Shown: positions 1 through 5,304 of the stretch, one piece after another
Position numbering within the stretch: the first letter of the stretch is position 1
Layout of the letters: each line of letters starts with the position of its first letter
From: Deltaproteobacteria bacterium
GTDB taxonomy: Bacteria > Desulfobacterota > DSM-4660 > Desulfatiglandales > HGW-15
Assembly: GCA_024641835.1 (NCBI GenBank)
Contig: JAHECH010000255.1
Coordinates: 1,117-6,443 of the forward strand
Reading direction: 5' to 3'
DNA: 5,327 bases
The notes under the pieces: generated by a model
Told to the model about the DNA's origin: nothing
Databases searched by the model: none
Seen by the model: only the letters and a program-made list of their open reading frames with translations
Program-made: the position numbers and the translations under genes

Positions 1-58
1 GGATCATTCTTTCCGAGATCTGCCGCCAGAGAAAGAGGGGAGTGTCCGGTAACTTCAC
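1..58 (-). CDS. Possible start of a leftward gene downstream of maf (partial)
   Basis: Reading leftward from a GTG at 58, the frame stays open to the window edge (19 codons, beginning V/M-K-L-P-D-T-P-L-F-L-W-R-Q). It starts immediately after an in-frame TAA and 18 bp past the maf stop, a spacing typical of a co-transcribed gene. No convincing Shine-Dalgarno is visible, so translational coupling would be needed. The product is not recognised from so few residues. The stretch could also be plain intergenic DNA that happens to be open. Confidence 0.3.
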   Translation of the reverse strand, partial: MKLPDTPLFLWRQISERMI

Positions 59-76
59 TTATGGGTAAAACTCAGG

Positions 77-694
77 TCAGGATAGAAGAGGGAACGACTC
101 TAAAGCCCCTGTAGCGAGGAGTGCTTTGATAAGAGCGCACATGGGTAGGCCTACGACATTTGTGTATGATCCCGTGATTCCCTCCACCATAAATATCCCG
201 ATCCCTTGGATCGCATAACCTCCCGCTTTTCCGAAAGGCTCACCGGTAGCAACGTATGCTTTGATCGCTTCCTCGGTCAGGGTCTTGAACCTCACCAGGG
301 TTTCCACCGCCTCTGTGTGAGCTAACCTGGCCAAGGGGTCGATGAGGCAAAAGCCTGTGATGACTTTGTGCTCCTTTCCGCTCAGGGAAAGGAGCATGGT
401 CATCGCCTCCTGCTGATCCCGCGGTTTGCCGATGGCCGTATCACCGAGAACCACAGTCGTGTCCGCACCTAGTACCCAATGACTCTCGGGATGGTCGGGC
501 AAAGACCTGGCTTTTCTTTCAGCAAGAAGGAGAGTGCTTGCCGATGGGTCACGGCCTGTCAACCCTTCCTCAATGTTGCTGGGCAGTGACACGAAGGGCA
601 AACCCACTTGTTCCAGGAGCCTTTGTCTTCGTGGCGATGCCGAGGCGAGGACAAGGGGGTTTTCCTTAGAGATGGTCGTCAGGGCCATGGTCAT
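77..694 (-). CDS. maf: Maf-family nucleoside triphosphate pyrophosphatase (dTTP/UTP type)
   Basis: This is a complete 205-residue Maf protein, the normal length for the family. Maf enzymes are cytoplasmic and hydrolyse non-canonical or excess nucleoside triphosphates to the monophosphate plus pyrophosphate. They were first named for septum inhibition. Visible motifs are SASPRR (residues 18-23, phosphate-binding loop), GADT (76-79, with the catalytic Asp78), GKP (89-91), LSGKEH (104-109), TG (113-114), GEPFGKAGGYAIQG (151-164) and GSYTNVVGLP (175-184). The KAGGYAIQG and NVVGLP blocks match the YhdE-like dTTP/UTP group better than the YceF-like m7GTP group; that sub-assignment is inference. Two Met codons (residues 1 and 3) compete as the start, and neither has a clear Shine-Dalgarno. 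A promoter-like element lies at 724-752. A possible leftward gene follows within 20 bp. Confidence 0.96.
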   Translation of the reverse strand: MTMALTTISKENPLVLASASPRRQRLLEQVGLPFVSLPSNIEEGLTGRDPSASTLLLAERKARSLPDHPESHWVLGADTTVVLGDTAIGKPRDQQEAMTMLLSLSGKEHKVITGFCLIDPLARLAHTEAVETLVRFKTLTEEAIKAYVATGEPFGKAGGYAIQGIGIFMVEGITGSYTNVVGLPMCALIKALLATGALESFPLLS

Positions 695-723
695 TACCGG
701 TGCATGGGCTGTACCAAAATTTT

Positions 724-752
724 ATTATGTGAACCAAAAACCCTCAAGTAAA
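724..752 (-). promoter_or_regulatory. Probable promoter of maf
   Basis: Read leftward, a TTTACT (-35, 4 of 6 to consensus) and a CATAAT (-10, 5 of 6) are separated by exactly 17 bp. The predicted transcript start is near 717, giving a leader of about 23 nt before the maf ATG. This is a match by eye to the sigma-70 consensus, not a scored prediction. Confidence 0.5.
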
Positions 753-830
753 GCAAAAAATTTGGGCTTGAGTTTATTTTAAGGCAGGACTTATAAGATC
801 GCGCGTTTTGTCCGTAACTAATTGTTTTTA

Positions 831-877
831 GAGGATTTATTTATTTAAGCGTTTGCCTTTGCAATAAAGAAATCCTC
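831..877. repeat. AT-rich inverted repeat (15-bp arms, one mismatch)
   Basis: The arms 831-845 and 863-877 are complementary except for one A/G mismatch, around a 17-nt loop. The element lies about 30 bp past the stop of the leftward 154-codon ORF, where a terminator would be expected. No T-tract follows on either strand, so it is not a standard rho-independent terminator. It could stabilise an mRNA 3' end or bind a protein. Confidence 0.55.
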
Positions 878-905
878 GATCGAAGGGAAAAGTGAATTGT
901 CATCC

Positions 906-1370
906 CTAGTCCACCATTAGGCCATAAGAGATTACCATGTTGCACGCACCAGCGAATGCCCCAACCACCACGAGACGCCAGACCGGGGCGACCATGGGGG
1001 TGGAAATCCTGGCCATGTAGCTCCCGGAGACCCGTGAAACCGATGTTCCACTCGTTCGCAACTTGTTCGGGCCTGCGTAGAACGTCGAGCCGCTCGTGGC
1101 TATGGAGCCTTCGTAGAGGATTTGAACCGAGGCGCCGCTTGGGCTCTGTTTGCCCATTGAACCGGTTACCGAACTCCAAGATGAAAAGTCCCGGCTCATC
1201 GGGTCATTCCTGAAATGCTGACTAAGGTCGAACGGTTGGAGGAGGTAGACCCGCGATGTTCCCGATACGTTCGCACAGGTGGCATTATAAGCGGAGCGCA
1301 TGCCCGGCACTGCGACGACGGCGCTGAATGGGCTGCCCATGATTGAAACTGTTCCTGTTGATACTCGCAT
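906..1370 (-). CDS. Hypothetical protein with hydrophobic C-terminal segment
   Basis: This is an unrecognised ORF of 154 codons, ATG to TAG. Codon choice looks like real coding DNA, with many GC-ending codons in a Ser/Gly/Val-rich protein. It is the longest frame among several overlapping open frames in this GC-richer stretch. Residues about 38-120 are rich in Ser, Thr and Gly alternating with hydrophobics, which could fit beta structure. Residues about 127-149 (from MVAPVWRLVVVGAFAG) form a hydrophobic stretch long enough for one membrane helix. There is no obvious N-terminal signal peptide. An AAGGAG lies upstream but 14 nt from the ATG, longer than ideal. No family is recognised and no promoter is clear. 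An inverted repeat lies shortly after the stop. It may instead be a chance ORF. Confidence 0.5.
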   Translation of the reverse strand: MRVSTGTVSIMGSPFSAVVAVPGMRSAYNATCANVSGTSRVYLLQPFDLSQHFRNDPMSRDFSSWSSVTGSMGKQSPSGASVQILYEGSIATSGSTFYAGPNKLRTSGTSVSRVSGSYMARISTPMVAPVWRLVVVGAFAGACNMVISYGLMVD

Positions 1371-1471
1371 TGTCTTTCACTTCACTCCTTCACTCACACA
1401 TAAGCTTTTGTAGGTAGGAGAGCGCCGGCCCCCTCCCATCATTTGGAGGTCACCTGGAGCTGCAACCGGGG

Positions 1472-1500
1472 TTGACAACGTGATCCTTCTGCGCTATCTC
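1472..1500 (+). promoter_or_regulatory. Possible promoter (TTGACA / TATCTC)
   Basis: A perfect -35 hexamer TTGACA (1472-1477) is followed after 17 bp by TATCTC (1495-1500), which matches the -10 consensus at only 3 of 6 positions. Transcription would begin near 1507 and meet the strong terminator ending near 1592. The perfect -35 and ideal spacing favour it; the poor -10 counts against it. Confidence 0.35.
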
Positions 1501-1506
1501 TTATGA

Positions 1507-1592
1507 CAATTCAGCCTTTATCGTGAACCTTCAGGCGAGGGCAGTATGGAGTGAGAGTGAGGCCCCATTTCTCAGTGGAGAGGTGGGGTTTT
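1507..1592 (+). ncRNA. Candidate small RNA of about 85 nt
   Basis: This short transcript is inferred from the promoter-like element at 1472-1500 and the strong terminator at 1563-1592. No ORF with a ribosome-binding site fits inside. The body has several unpaired-looking GGA/AGG stretches (for example CAGGCGAGGGCAG and TATGGAG). It does not match any RNA family recognisable by eye (6S, tmRNA, SRP and RNase P RNA do not fit). It may instead be the 3' end of some other transcript. Confidence 0.3.
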
Positions 1593-1596
1593 GTTG
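1563..1596 (+). terminator. Rho-independent terminator, rightward
   Basis: An 11-bp stem (1563-1573 with 1578-1588) is fully paired, counting two G-T wobbles, around an AGTG tetraloop. The base of the stem is CCCCA/TGGGG and it is followed directly by TTTTGTTG. This is the best terminator in the window. The reverse strand has no T-tract, so it works rightward only. Confidence 0.8.
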
Positions 1597-1729
1597 TCTG
1601 AGCGCTGGTTATCACTTATTTGGGAAGTGGCAGATCTTCCAAATTTCAAGTATTGTGATCCAAGTAGCAACAAAAAAAGGGCCTTCCAAAGTCAACCATT
1701 TGGCAAGTAACTGACAGTTTTGACTAGCC

Positions 1730-1764
1730 TTGAGATTTTTCGCATTCTTAAAGTATACTATAAT
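1730..1764 (+). promoter_or_regulatory. Promoter for the disrupted gene and first HEPN gene
   Basis: TTGAGA (1730-1735) and TATACT (1754-1759) are 18 bp apart. A perfect TATAAT (1759-1764) overlaps the latter and offers an alternative -10. A second TATAAT lies at 1780-1785 without a matching -35. Transcription would begin near 1766-1771 and run into the frame-disrupted coding stretch and the HEPN gene beyond it. Confidence 0.55.
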
Positions 1765-1783
1765 TTCCTGTGATTTGGGTATA

Positions 1784-2165
1784 ATGCAAGTAACCTTGAA
1801 AATCTTCATCCTGCAAGAATTGAAGATTGGCTTGGATGGTGGAAAGCCGGTCATCATTTCAGGATTCTCCGGCCAATAATACCATCCGGGAAGTCTTCAG
1901 CAAAATATTGGCAAGTTATCTACGAAATATGATGAGGATTATCGGAGCATCAACTGTATGTGATACAGACCATCGAATTGGAGGATATCTAGGTTTTGAG
2001 CCCCAAGAGGTGTATATTCACCCGGGCACAAGAGAAGGCGTAAGGCACTTAATTTAGATATTACAGCAAGAACGCTTCCTAAGGGCAATTTCCCAAAAGA
2101 GTTCCGAATACTGAAACCCTATGAGATGGAAGACTGCTTGTGTATATACAAAGAGTACTTGGGGA
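1784..2165 (+). pseudogene. Frame-disrupted coding stretch upstream of, and running into, the first HEPN gene
   Basis: Protein-like sequence continues here across three reading frames. Frame A (about 1780-1924) reads ARIEDWLGWWKAGHHFRILR. Frame B (1827-2057) includes DHRIGGYLGFEPQEVYIHPG followed by TREGVRHL. Frame C (open from 2000) reads TLPKGNFPKEFRILKPYE and then MEDCLCIYKEYLG. The likely joins are near 1869-1885 and near 2040-2056, where RHL of frame B abuts NLDITAR of frame C. Both steps are -1 shifts, equivalent to loss of one base each. The GGYLGF-VYIHPGTR and LEDCLCIYK-like blocks give an impression of a conserved uncharacterised family, but I cannot name it. Frame C continues without a stop into the HEPN ORF, so the intact ancestor may have been one fused protein of about 460 residues or two tightly overlapping genes. 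Sequencing error is an alternative to true decay. Confidence 0.5.
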
Positions 2166-3172
2166 ATATGCCAAAGAGCAAATTATCTATTAGAGATGTT
2201 CCTATGGAAAATTCCGATTCAGTAAAAACATTTTCAGAGCACTTTAGCCTTCCCGAAGACACGATCTTTCTTTATGCACGCTTTTGGCAGCTTGAAACTT
2301 GGCTAAGGCAGATGGTCTATATCGAGTTACGGAGTGCTGAGAAGGATTGGGAAAGCTACTTACCTAAACCCAAGGAACCTAACCCCAGAGAAAAGGACAA
2401 GCGACTGACTCACATGGTGACCTCTCAGGAAAGCATGTTAGCTTATATCACGTTTGGAGAGCTGTGGAGAATCATTCAGGACAATGCCCTATGGGGATAT
2501 TTCTCTGTGTATTTTCCCCCGAAAGATATCCTCGAGGTGAAATTGAAGGAGCTCTCCCAGATAAGACACAGAGTTGCTCACTTTCGCGTGCCCCACAAAG
2601 ACGATTTACGCCGTGCTGAGCAGTTCCTACGCGACATAGACCAATCTTTTTGGAAGTTGTGCACCAGCTATAACAATACTAGGTGGTTCTATGACCCTCA
2701 AAAAAACGCCCTCTCCGAGAAGCTCGTGAAACTCCCTACTCACGCTGTGACCGTCCAAATTGGTCGCTCGATCAGACCTTGGGTGGATGTTGGGAAGATC
2801 GACAGACCATTTATTTCGGCCCCCGGCTTGCTGTATCACGCCGTGATAGTGGTTTCGAACTTCCGTAATTATCTCAGATATGGGGATATACTGAAATTCA
2901 CCAAATCCTGCCACAAGCATTGTATTCATGTCAAGTTGGATCGACTCTGCCATACTATCGAGTTGTCCTTTCCTTCTATCCTTGACCACTCAATAATAGA
3001 AGATACCATCAAAGAATTCCATGAGGCTGCCAGCACGGCAGCATTGCCCGTACCACAAGACGATAAGGAAGCTGAGCGGATAGCTTCTGAATGGCCAGAA
3101 TATGTATTACCTCCCTCAGATCCCCTTTCTTTTCTGACCCCCGATATGCCATGCACCTTTTTTGGTGTTTGA
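2126..3172 (+). CDS. HEPN-domain protein, Swt1-like/Abi-like (probable RNase toxin)
   Basis: The ORF is 348 codons from its first ATG. Residues about 47-180 resemble the Swt1-like HEPN group: an aromatic-rich helix (YARFWQLETWLRQMVYIEL, 50-68) is followed by the motif RHRVAH (147-152), a variant of the HEPN RxxxxH catalytic signature, within SQIRHRVAHFR. HEPN proteins are usually metal-independent endoribonucleases in toxin-antitoxin or abortive-infection systems; RNase activity here is inferred. The C-terminal half (about 185-348) is not recognised and could be a sensor or target-binding part. The start is uncertain. The first ATG lacks a Shine-Dalgarno and its first 15 or so residues read as the tail of the upstream disrupted gene. 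ATG 2168 (preceded by GGGG) and ATG 2204 are in-frame alternatives. A 250-bp gap separates it from the next HEPN gene, so they need not share an operon. Confidence 0.75.
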   Translation: MEDCLCIYKEYLGNMPKSKLSIRDVPMENSDSVKTFSEHFSLPEDTIFLYARFWQLETWLRQMVYIELRSAEKDWESYLPKPKEPNPREKDKRLTHMVTSQESMLAYITFGELWRIIQDNALWGYFSVYFPPKDILEVKLKELSQIRHRVAHFRVPHKDDLRRAEQFLRDIDQSFWKLCTSYNNTRWFYDPQKNALSEKLVKLPTHAVTVQIGRSIRPWVDVGKIDRPFISAPGLLYHAVIVVSNFRNYLRYGDILKFTKSCHKHCIHVKLDRLCHTIELSFPSILDHSIIEDTIKEFHEAASTAALPVPQDDKEAERIASEWPEYVLPPSDPLSFLTPDMPCTFFGV

Positions 3173-3386
3173 ATTGTCAGAGTTGAACTGAGCTTGCCAT
3201 CCTGGTATTCATTCTTGAGACGAGGCAGTTTTAATACTAGGTTCCTTACTCTTCATTAGATTTTGTTCGCTCCAATAAAGCCTGCGATAAGGATCTGTGT
3301 GTCAGTTGATATTCGAGATTATTATCCAAAGGAAATTAGATCGACCTGACAAATATTTCAATACAATTGCAAAATAACGTTGAGAC

Positions 3387-3392
3387 TATAAC
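3387..3392 (+). promoter_or_regulatory. Possible -10 element for the second HEPN gene
   Basis: TATAAC matches the -10 consensus at 5 of 6 positions and would start transcription near 3399, just ahead of the ribosome-binding site. The -35 position at 17 bp spacing reads CAATTG, a poor match, so this call is weak. Confidence 0.25.
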
Positions 3393-3411
3393 CGGTTTGA
3401 AAATTAGCTAA

Positions 3412-3416
3412 GGGAG
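3412..3416 (+). promoter_or_regulatory. Ribosome-binding site of the second HEPN gene
   Basis: GGGAG, within AAGGGAGAATACT, lies 6 nt before the ATG at 3423. It is the clearest Shine-Dalgarno on the plus strand and fixes the start of the 176-codon gene. Confidence 0.75.
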
Positions 3417-3422
3417 AATACT

Positions 3423-3953
3423 ATGTCAGGAATAAATAACTATAGAATAGACTTTATCAAACGAACGAAGGAAATACTTGAAGGGAATTTTCAAAGTTTT
3501 GAAGAGAAAGACAGAGAAGTGACCTTCTTATTGAATTGTTTACTTGGATTAATAGTTACAATCTCAGAAAATGAAAAGCGGAGAAAGAAAGTATTTAAGG
3601 ATAATATCGGCAATGATTTTCTTGCTCTGGTCCCTGATAAGGTTGGATTTGTTGAGAAGGATCAAACGGATAATGATTTAACCAATTCGAACTTGACTGT
3701 GTTGAATGTGAAAGTAGGTCATAAGAAGGATCTAAGAGGAAAAAGTGAACTCTGGTTGATCAATAAACTTCGCAATGGGATCGCTCACCAAAATATAGAA
3801 GGAGTAAATGAGAACGATAAATGGGTTGGTGTTCGACTATGGAATACAAATAATGATTCTAAAAAAGATTTTGAGATACTATTTATGATCGAAGAGTTAA
3901 AGAGTCTTGCGATTGCATTATCGGACAAATATTTGGAAGTTGAAAACGCATAA
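3423..3953 (+). CDS. HEPN-family protein, pEK499_p136-like (probable RNase)
   Basis: This is a complete 176-residue protein with a good ribosome-binding site. The N-terminus (FIKRTKEILE, residues 11-20) and the helix EVTFLLNCLLGLIV (32-45) resemble the pEK499_p136-type HEPN family. The canonical HEPN catalytic motif RNGIAH (RNxxxH, 117-122) follows, then QNI and a beta-like segment (WVGVRLWN, 134-141), and a final helix (IEELKSLAIALSDKY). Family members are thought to be HEPN nucleases, but no substrate is known to me. RNase or defence function is inferred from the motif and from the neighbouring HEPN gene. Composition is clearly more AT-rich than maf or the recombinase, which suggests separate acquisition. 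No antitoxin gene adjoins it. Confidence 0.82.
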   Translation: MSGINNYRIDFIKRTKEILEGNFQSFEEKDREVTFLLNCLLGLIVTISENEKRRKKVFKDNIGNDFLALVPDKVGFVEKDQTDNDLTNSNLTVLNVKVGHKKDLRGKSELWLINKLRNGIAHQNIEGVNENDKWVGVRLWNTNNDSKKDFEILFMIEELKSLAIALSDKYLEVENA

Positions 3954-4073
3954 CAAATTTTTGGTGGCTTGGGGACGTGTATCGATGTATTGACATGGCT
4001 TTTAGAAGGTGCTGACTACAACCATTCCAGCTGATGTTTGGTGTCAAAGATAAATTATCCGAAAACTGAGTGT

Positions 4074-4141
4074 CCCGGCGTCGACCATTTCGAGGATACC
4101 ATCAGAATCCTAGCTGACCACGTTTTTTTGATATCGCCGGG
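4074..4141. repeat. 7-bp GC-rich inverted repeat pair
   Basis: CCCGGCG (4074-4080) and CGCCGGG (4135-4141) are perfect inverted copies 54 bp apart, just beyond the 3' end of the recombinase gene. Such spacing could form a long hairpin or be a pair of recombinase or insertion-sequence contacts. It is short enough to be chance. Confidence 0.35.
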
Positions 4142-4165
4142 CCGAGCTCCTCAGAGCTTCAGGCC
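4140..4165. repeat. Hairpin just past the recombinase stop
   Basis: AGCTC (4145-4149) pairs with GAGCT (4154-4158) around CTCA. Outer GGCC (4140-4143) pairs with GGCC (4162-4165) across a small asymmetric internal loop. Read leftward it starts 15 nt after the recombinase stop, a natural terminator position. The sequence after it is not T-rich, so it is at most a weak or rho-assisted terminator. Confidence 0.4.
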
Positions 4166-4179
4166 GGATTGGTGGTATA

Positions 4180-5016
4180 CTACCCATGCAGATTGTCGAT
4201 CCAACGTATCGCCTCTGCATCGCTGATCTTTCCGAGGTAGATTTGAGTGGTTGACAAGTTGGCATGGCGTAGCAGAACCTTGGAAACGATTTCAAGTGGC
4301 GTCCCGGATCGACTGGCATATGTGGCAGCATGTCTGCGCAGATCATGTGGCTTCAGACTGATGCCGACCAGATCACCGGCTTTTTTGACAATGATCCTTG
4401 CGGCGGCATAGGTTATGGGAAAGATCCTTTCTTCTGGCTCAAGACCCTTGTCAGCGATATACCTATGGAGTCGGTCAGCGACCTTCTGGGGCAGGAAGGC
4501 GGCTTCTGCCTCTTTCCCACTCTTGGGGGCTCGTATGATCGCCTTCCGGTCTTCAATATCCTTGGGCCGGAGTCGCAGGACCTCACCGACTCTCATGCCC
4601 GCTCGGGCCATGAGTTCGAGCAAGAGGCGGTTCCTGGGATTTGGGGTCCTGAAGATGATTTCATCGACCACGTCCTTTTCCAGGATCTTGAATCGGATCG
4701 GTCTCCCTGCCCTGAAGAGTTTTCGTAACGCGGGATTGTCGCAGGGGTTTTGAGAGCCGGGATCGGCCGAGTTCTTGATGTAGTTGAAAAACGCCGCCAG
4801 AAGGGTGAACCGCAACTTCTTGGTGGACTGTTTTGCCTCGCCTGACATCTCGGTCATGAAGGCCAACACGTCCTGTGACGAAATGGATGAAAGCTCTATG
4901 TCACCGAAATGTTTTTGAAAATTGGCAAGGATGACCTCATAATTCCTGAACGTATTTTTTTTCACGTTCAGACGCTGATAGTTGAAATACTGCTCAATAC
5001 CTTGGGAAACTTTCAT
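4180..5016 (-). CDS. Tyrosine recombinase / site-specific integrase
   Basis: The protein has 278 residues when started at the ATG at 5016, which has a strong Shine-Dalgarno (GGAGG, 6 nt upstream). A longer frame from 5094 exists, but its extra 26 residues do not look like integrase and overlap a divergent promoter. Residues about 1-85 form the core-binding SAM-like domain (helices around GIEQYFNYQRL and NTFRNYEVILANFQKHFG). Residues about 105-278 are the catalytic domain with all expected residues: Arg142 (ARAGMRVGE), Lys165 (PKSGK), His224 and Arg227 (HDLRRH), His251 (LLRHANLSTTQ) and nucleophile Tyr260. It should cut and rejoin DNA through a 3'-phosphotyrosine intermediate. It lacks features of integron integrases and is closest in layout to XerC/D-like and small-island integrases. 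No tRNA or clear att pair is seen. It probably mobilises, or once mobilised, the neighbouring genes. Confidence 0.92.
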   Translation of the reverse strand: MKVSQGIEQYFNYQRLNVKKNTFRNYEVILANFQKHFGDIELSSISSQDVLAFMTEMSGEAKQSTKKLRFTLLAAFFNYIKNSADPGSQNPCDNPALRKLFRAGRPIRFKILEKDVVDEIIFRTPNPRNRLLLELMARAGMRVGEVLRLRPKDIEDRKAIIRAPKSGKEAEAAFLPQKVADRLHRYIADKGLEPEERIFPITYAAARIIVKKAGDLVGISLKPHDLRRHAATYASRSGTPLEIVSKVLLRHANLSTTQIYLGKISDAEAIRWIDNLHG

Positions 5017-5022
5017 GCTCCA

Positions 5023-5027
5023 CCTCC
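5023..5027 (-). promoter_or_regulatory. Ribosome-binding site of the recombinase
   Basis: Read leftward this is GGAGG, 6 nt before the ATG at 5016. It decides the start in favour of the 278-residue form over the longer frame that opens at 5094. Confidence 0.85.
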
Positions 5028-5052
5028 GTTTCTCAATTGGGTTAACCAAATC

Positions 5053-5080
5053 TTGACATCTGCCAGTGAAACTGAATAAT
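5053..5080 (+). promoter_or_regulatory. Divergent promoter reading rightward
   Basis: A perfect TTGACA (5053-5058) and AATAAT (5075-5080, 5 of 6) are 16 bp apart, one of the two best promoter matches in the window. It sits between the recombinase start and the right edge and points away from the recombinase. The start would be near 5087, giving a leader of about 200 nt before the next possible ATG. Confidence 0.55.
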
Positions 5081-5094
5081 GCTAAGGATACCAA

Positions 5095-5304
5095 GAGAAT
5101 ACGTCAATCGAATTCTTTGGACGGATACTTCCGAAAGATGCAAGTGTTGCTTAATTGAATGTACCCCCAATTTGGCAAAGAAGCGGGATAATCTCAATCG
5201 AGTGAATCGAGTCTAATACAAAGAAGCTCAAAAGCTGAGGGGCCTTCCCTCTTCCACACCGATTACAAAAATTAGGTTCATCCGGCAAATGCCGGGGTAG
5301 ATTC
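5095..5304. other. Leader-like intergenic stretch with hairpins
   Basis: There is no convincing ORF here. The region would be transcribed rightward from the promoter at 5053-5080. It contains GAGGG/CCCTC (5237-5241 / 5247-5251) and the CCGGC hairpin near its right end. No known riboswitch is recognised. Confidence 0.4.
5282..5295. repeat. Compact GC-rich hairpin, CCGGC-AAAT-GCCGG
   Basis: CCGGCA (5282-5287) and TGCCGG (5290-5295) are perfect inverted copies, giving a stable stem with an AAAT loop. A perfect 10-bp palindrome ATTCATGAAT follows at 5301-5310. Read leftward, a run of T lies only about 14 nt further, so it may be the end of a leftward transcript from outside the window. Read rightward, it sits just before a possible start codon. 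Confidence 0.5.

Larger units (their letters stand above)
1371..1776. other. Intergenic region without a convincing protein gene
   Basis: About 400 bp separate the leftward 154-codon ORF from the first rightward coding signal. The region holds a TTGACA promoter-like element, a strong rightward terminator (together a possible small RNA) and a second promoter near 1730-1764. Open frames here are short, use non-ATG starts or run straight through the terminator hairpin, so none is called. Confidence 0.6.
3173..3422. other. Spacer between the two HEPN genes
   Basis: This is 250 bp of AT-rich DNA with no convincing ORF and no clear terminator for the first HEPN gene. Weak promoter-like pieces occur towards its right end: CTGACA at 3346-3351 with CAAAAT 18 bp on, and a TATAAC at 3387-3392. 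The second HEPN gene may therefore be transcribed independently. Confidence 0.5.
3954..4179. other. Gene-poor stretch with repeats and a possible mobile-element remnant
   Basis: Between the second HEPN gene and the recombinase stop lie a GTGTC direct repeat (4041-4045, 4070-4074) flanking GATAAATTATC, a 7-bp inverted repeat (4074-4080 / 4135-4141), a run of seven T at 4123-4129 and a hairpin at 4140-4165. A rightward frame here gives coding-looking residues (PGVDHFEDTIRILADHVFLI, then SPGRAP). It has no ATG or ribosome-binding site and runs into the recombinase gene on the other strand, so it is treated as possible debris of an older gene. Confidence 0.4.

Noticed and set aside
743..772. CTCAAG/CTTGAG stem followed by TTTATTTT as a rightward terminator
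   Set aside because: The stem is only 6 bp with an 18-nt loop, and no rightward gene ends there.
841..1213. Overlapping open frames on both strands (841-1179 minus, 956-1213 plus)
   Set aside because: They overlap the longer 154-codon frame, are rich in Arg/Trp/Gly as expected of shadow frames in GC-rich DNA, and lack ribosome-binding sites.
1619..1705. Repeated CTTCCAAA with TTTGG pairs, and a leftward T-run opposite the A-tract at 1672-1678
   Set aside because: The pairings are short and irregular, and no leftward gene would end there.
1523..1857. Short frames at 1523-1714 (plus) and 1612-1857 (minus)
   Set aside because: The plus frame runs through the terminator hairpin and lacks an ATG start with a ribosome-binding site. 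The minus frame opposes the promoter and the coding signal read on the plus strand.
1699..1915. TTGGCAAGT occurring twice (near 1700 and 1908) as a possible att repeat
   Set aside because: Nine bases is within chance, the copies do not flank the recombinase, and the second lies inside coding-like sequence.
2627..3156. Minus-strand open frames inside the first HEPN gene
   Set aside because: They lie wholly within a recognisable plus-strand gene, and their translations have no recognisable motif.
4330..4753. Plus-strand open frames opposite the recombinase
   Set aside because: They are antisense shadows of a gene with complete catalytic motifs.
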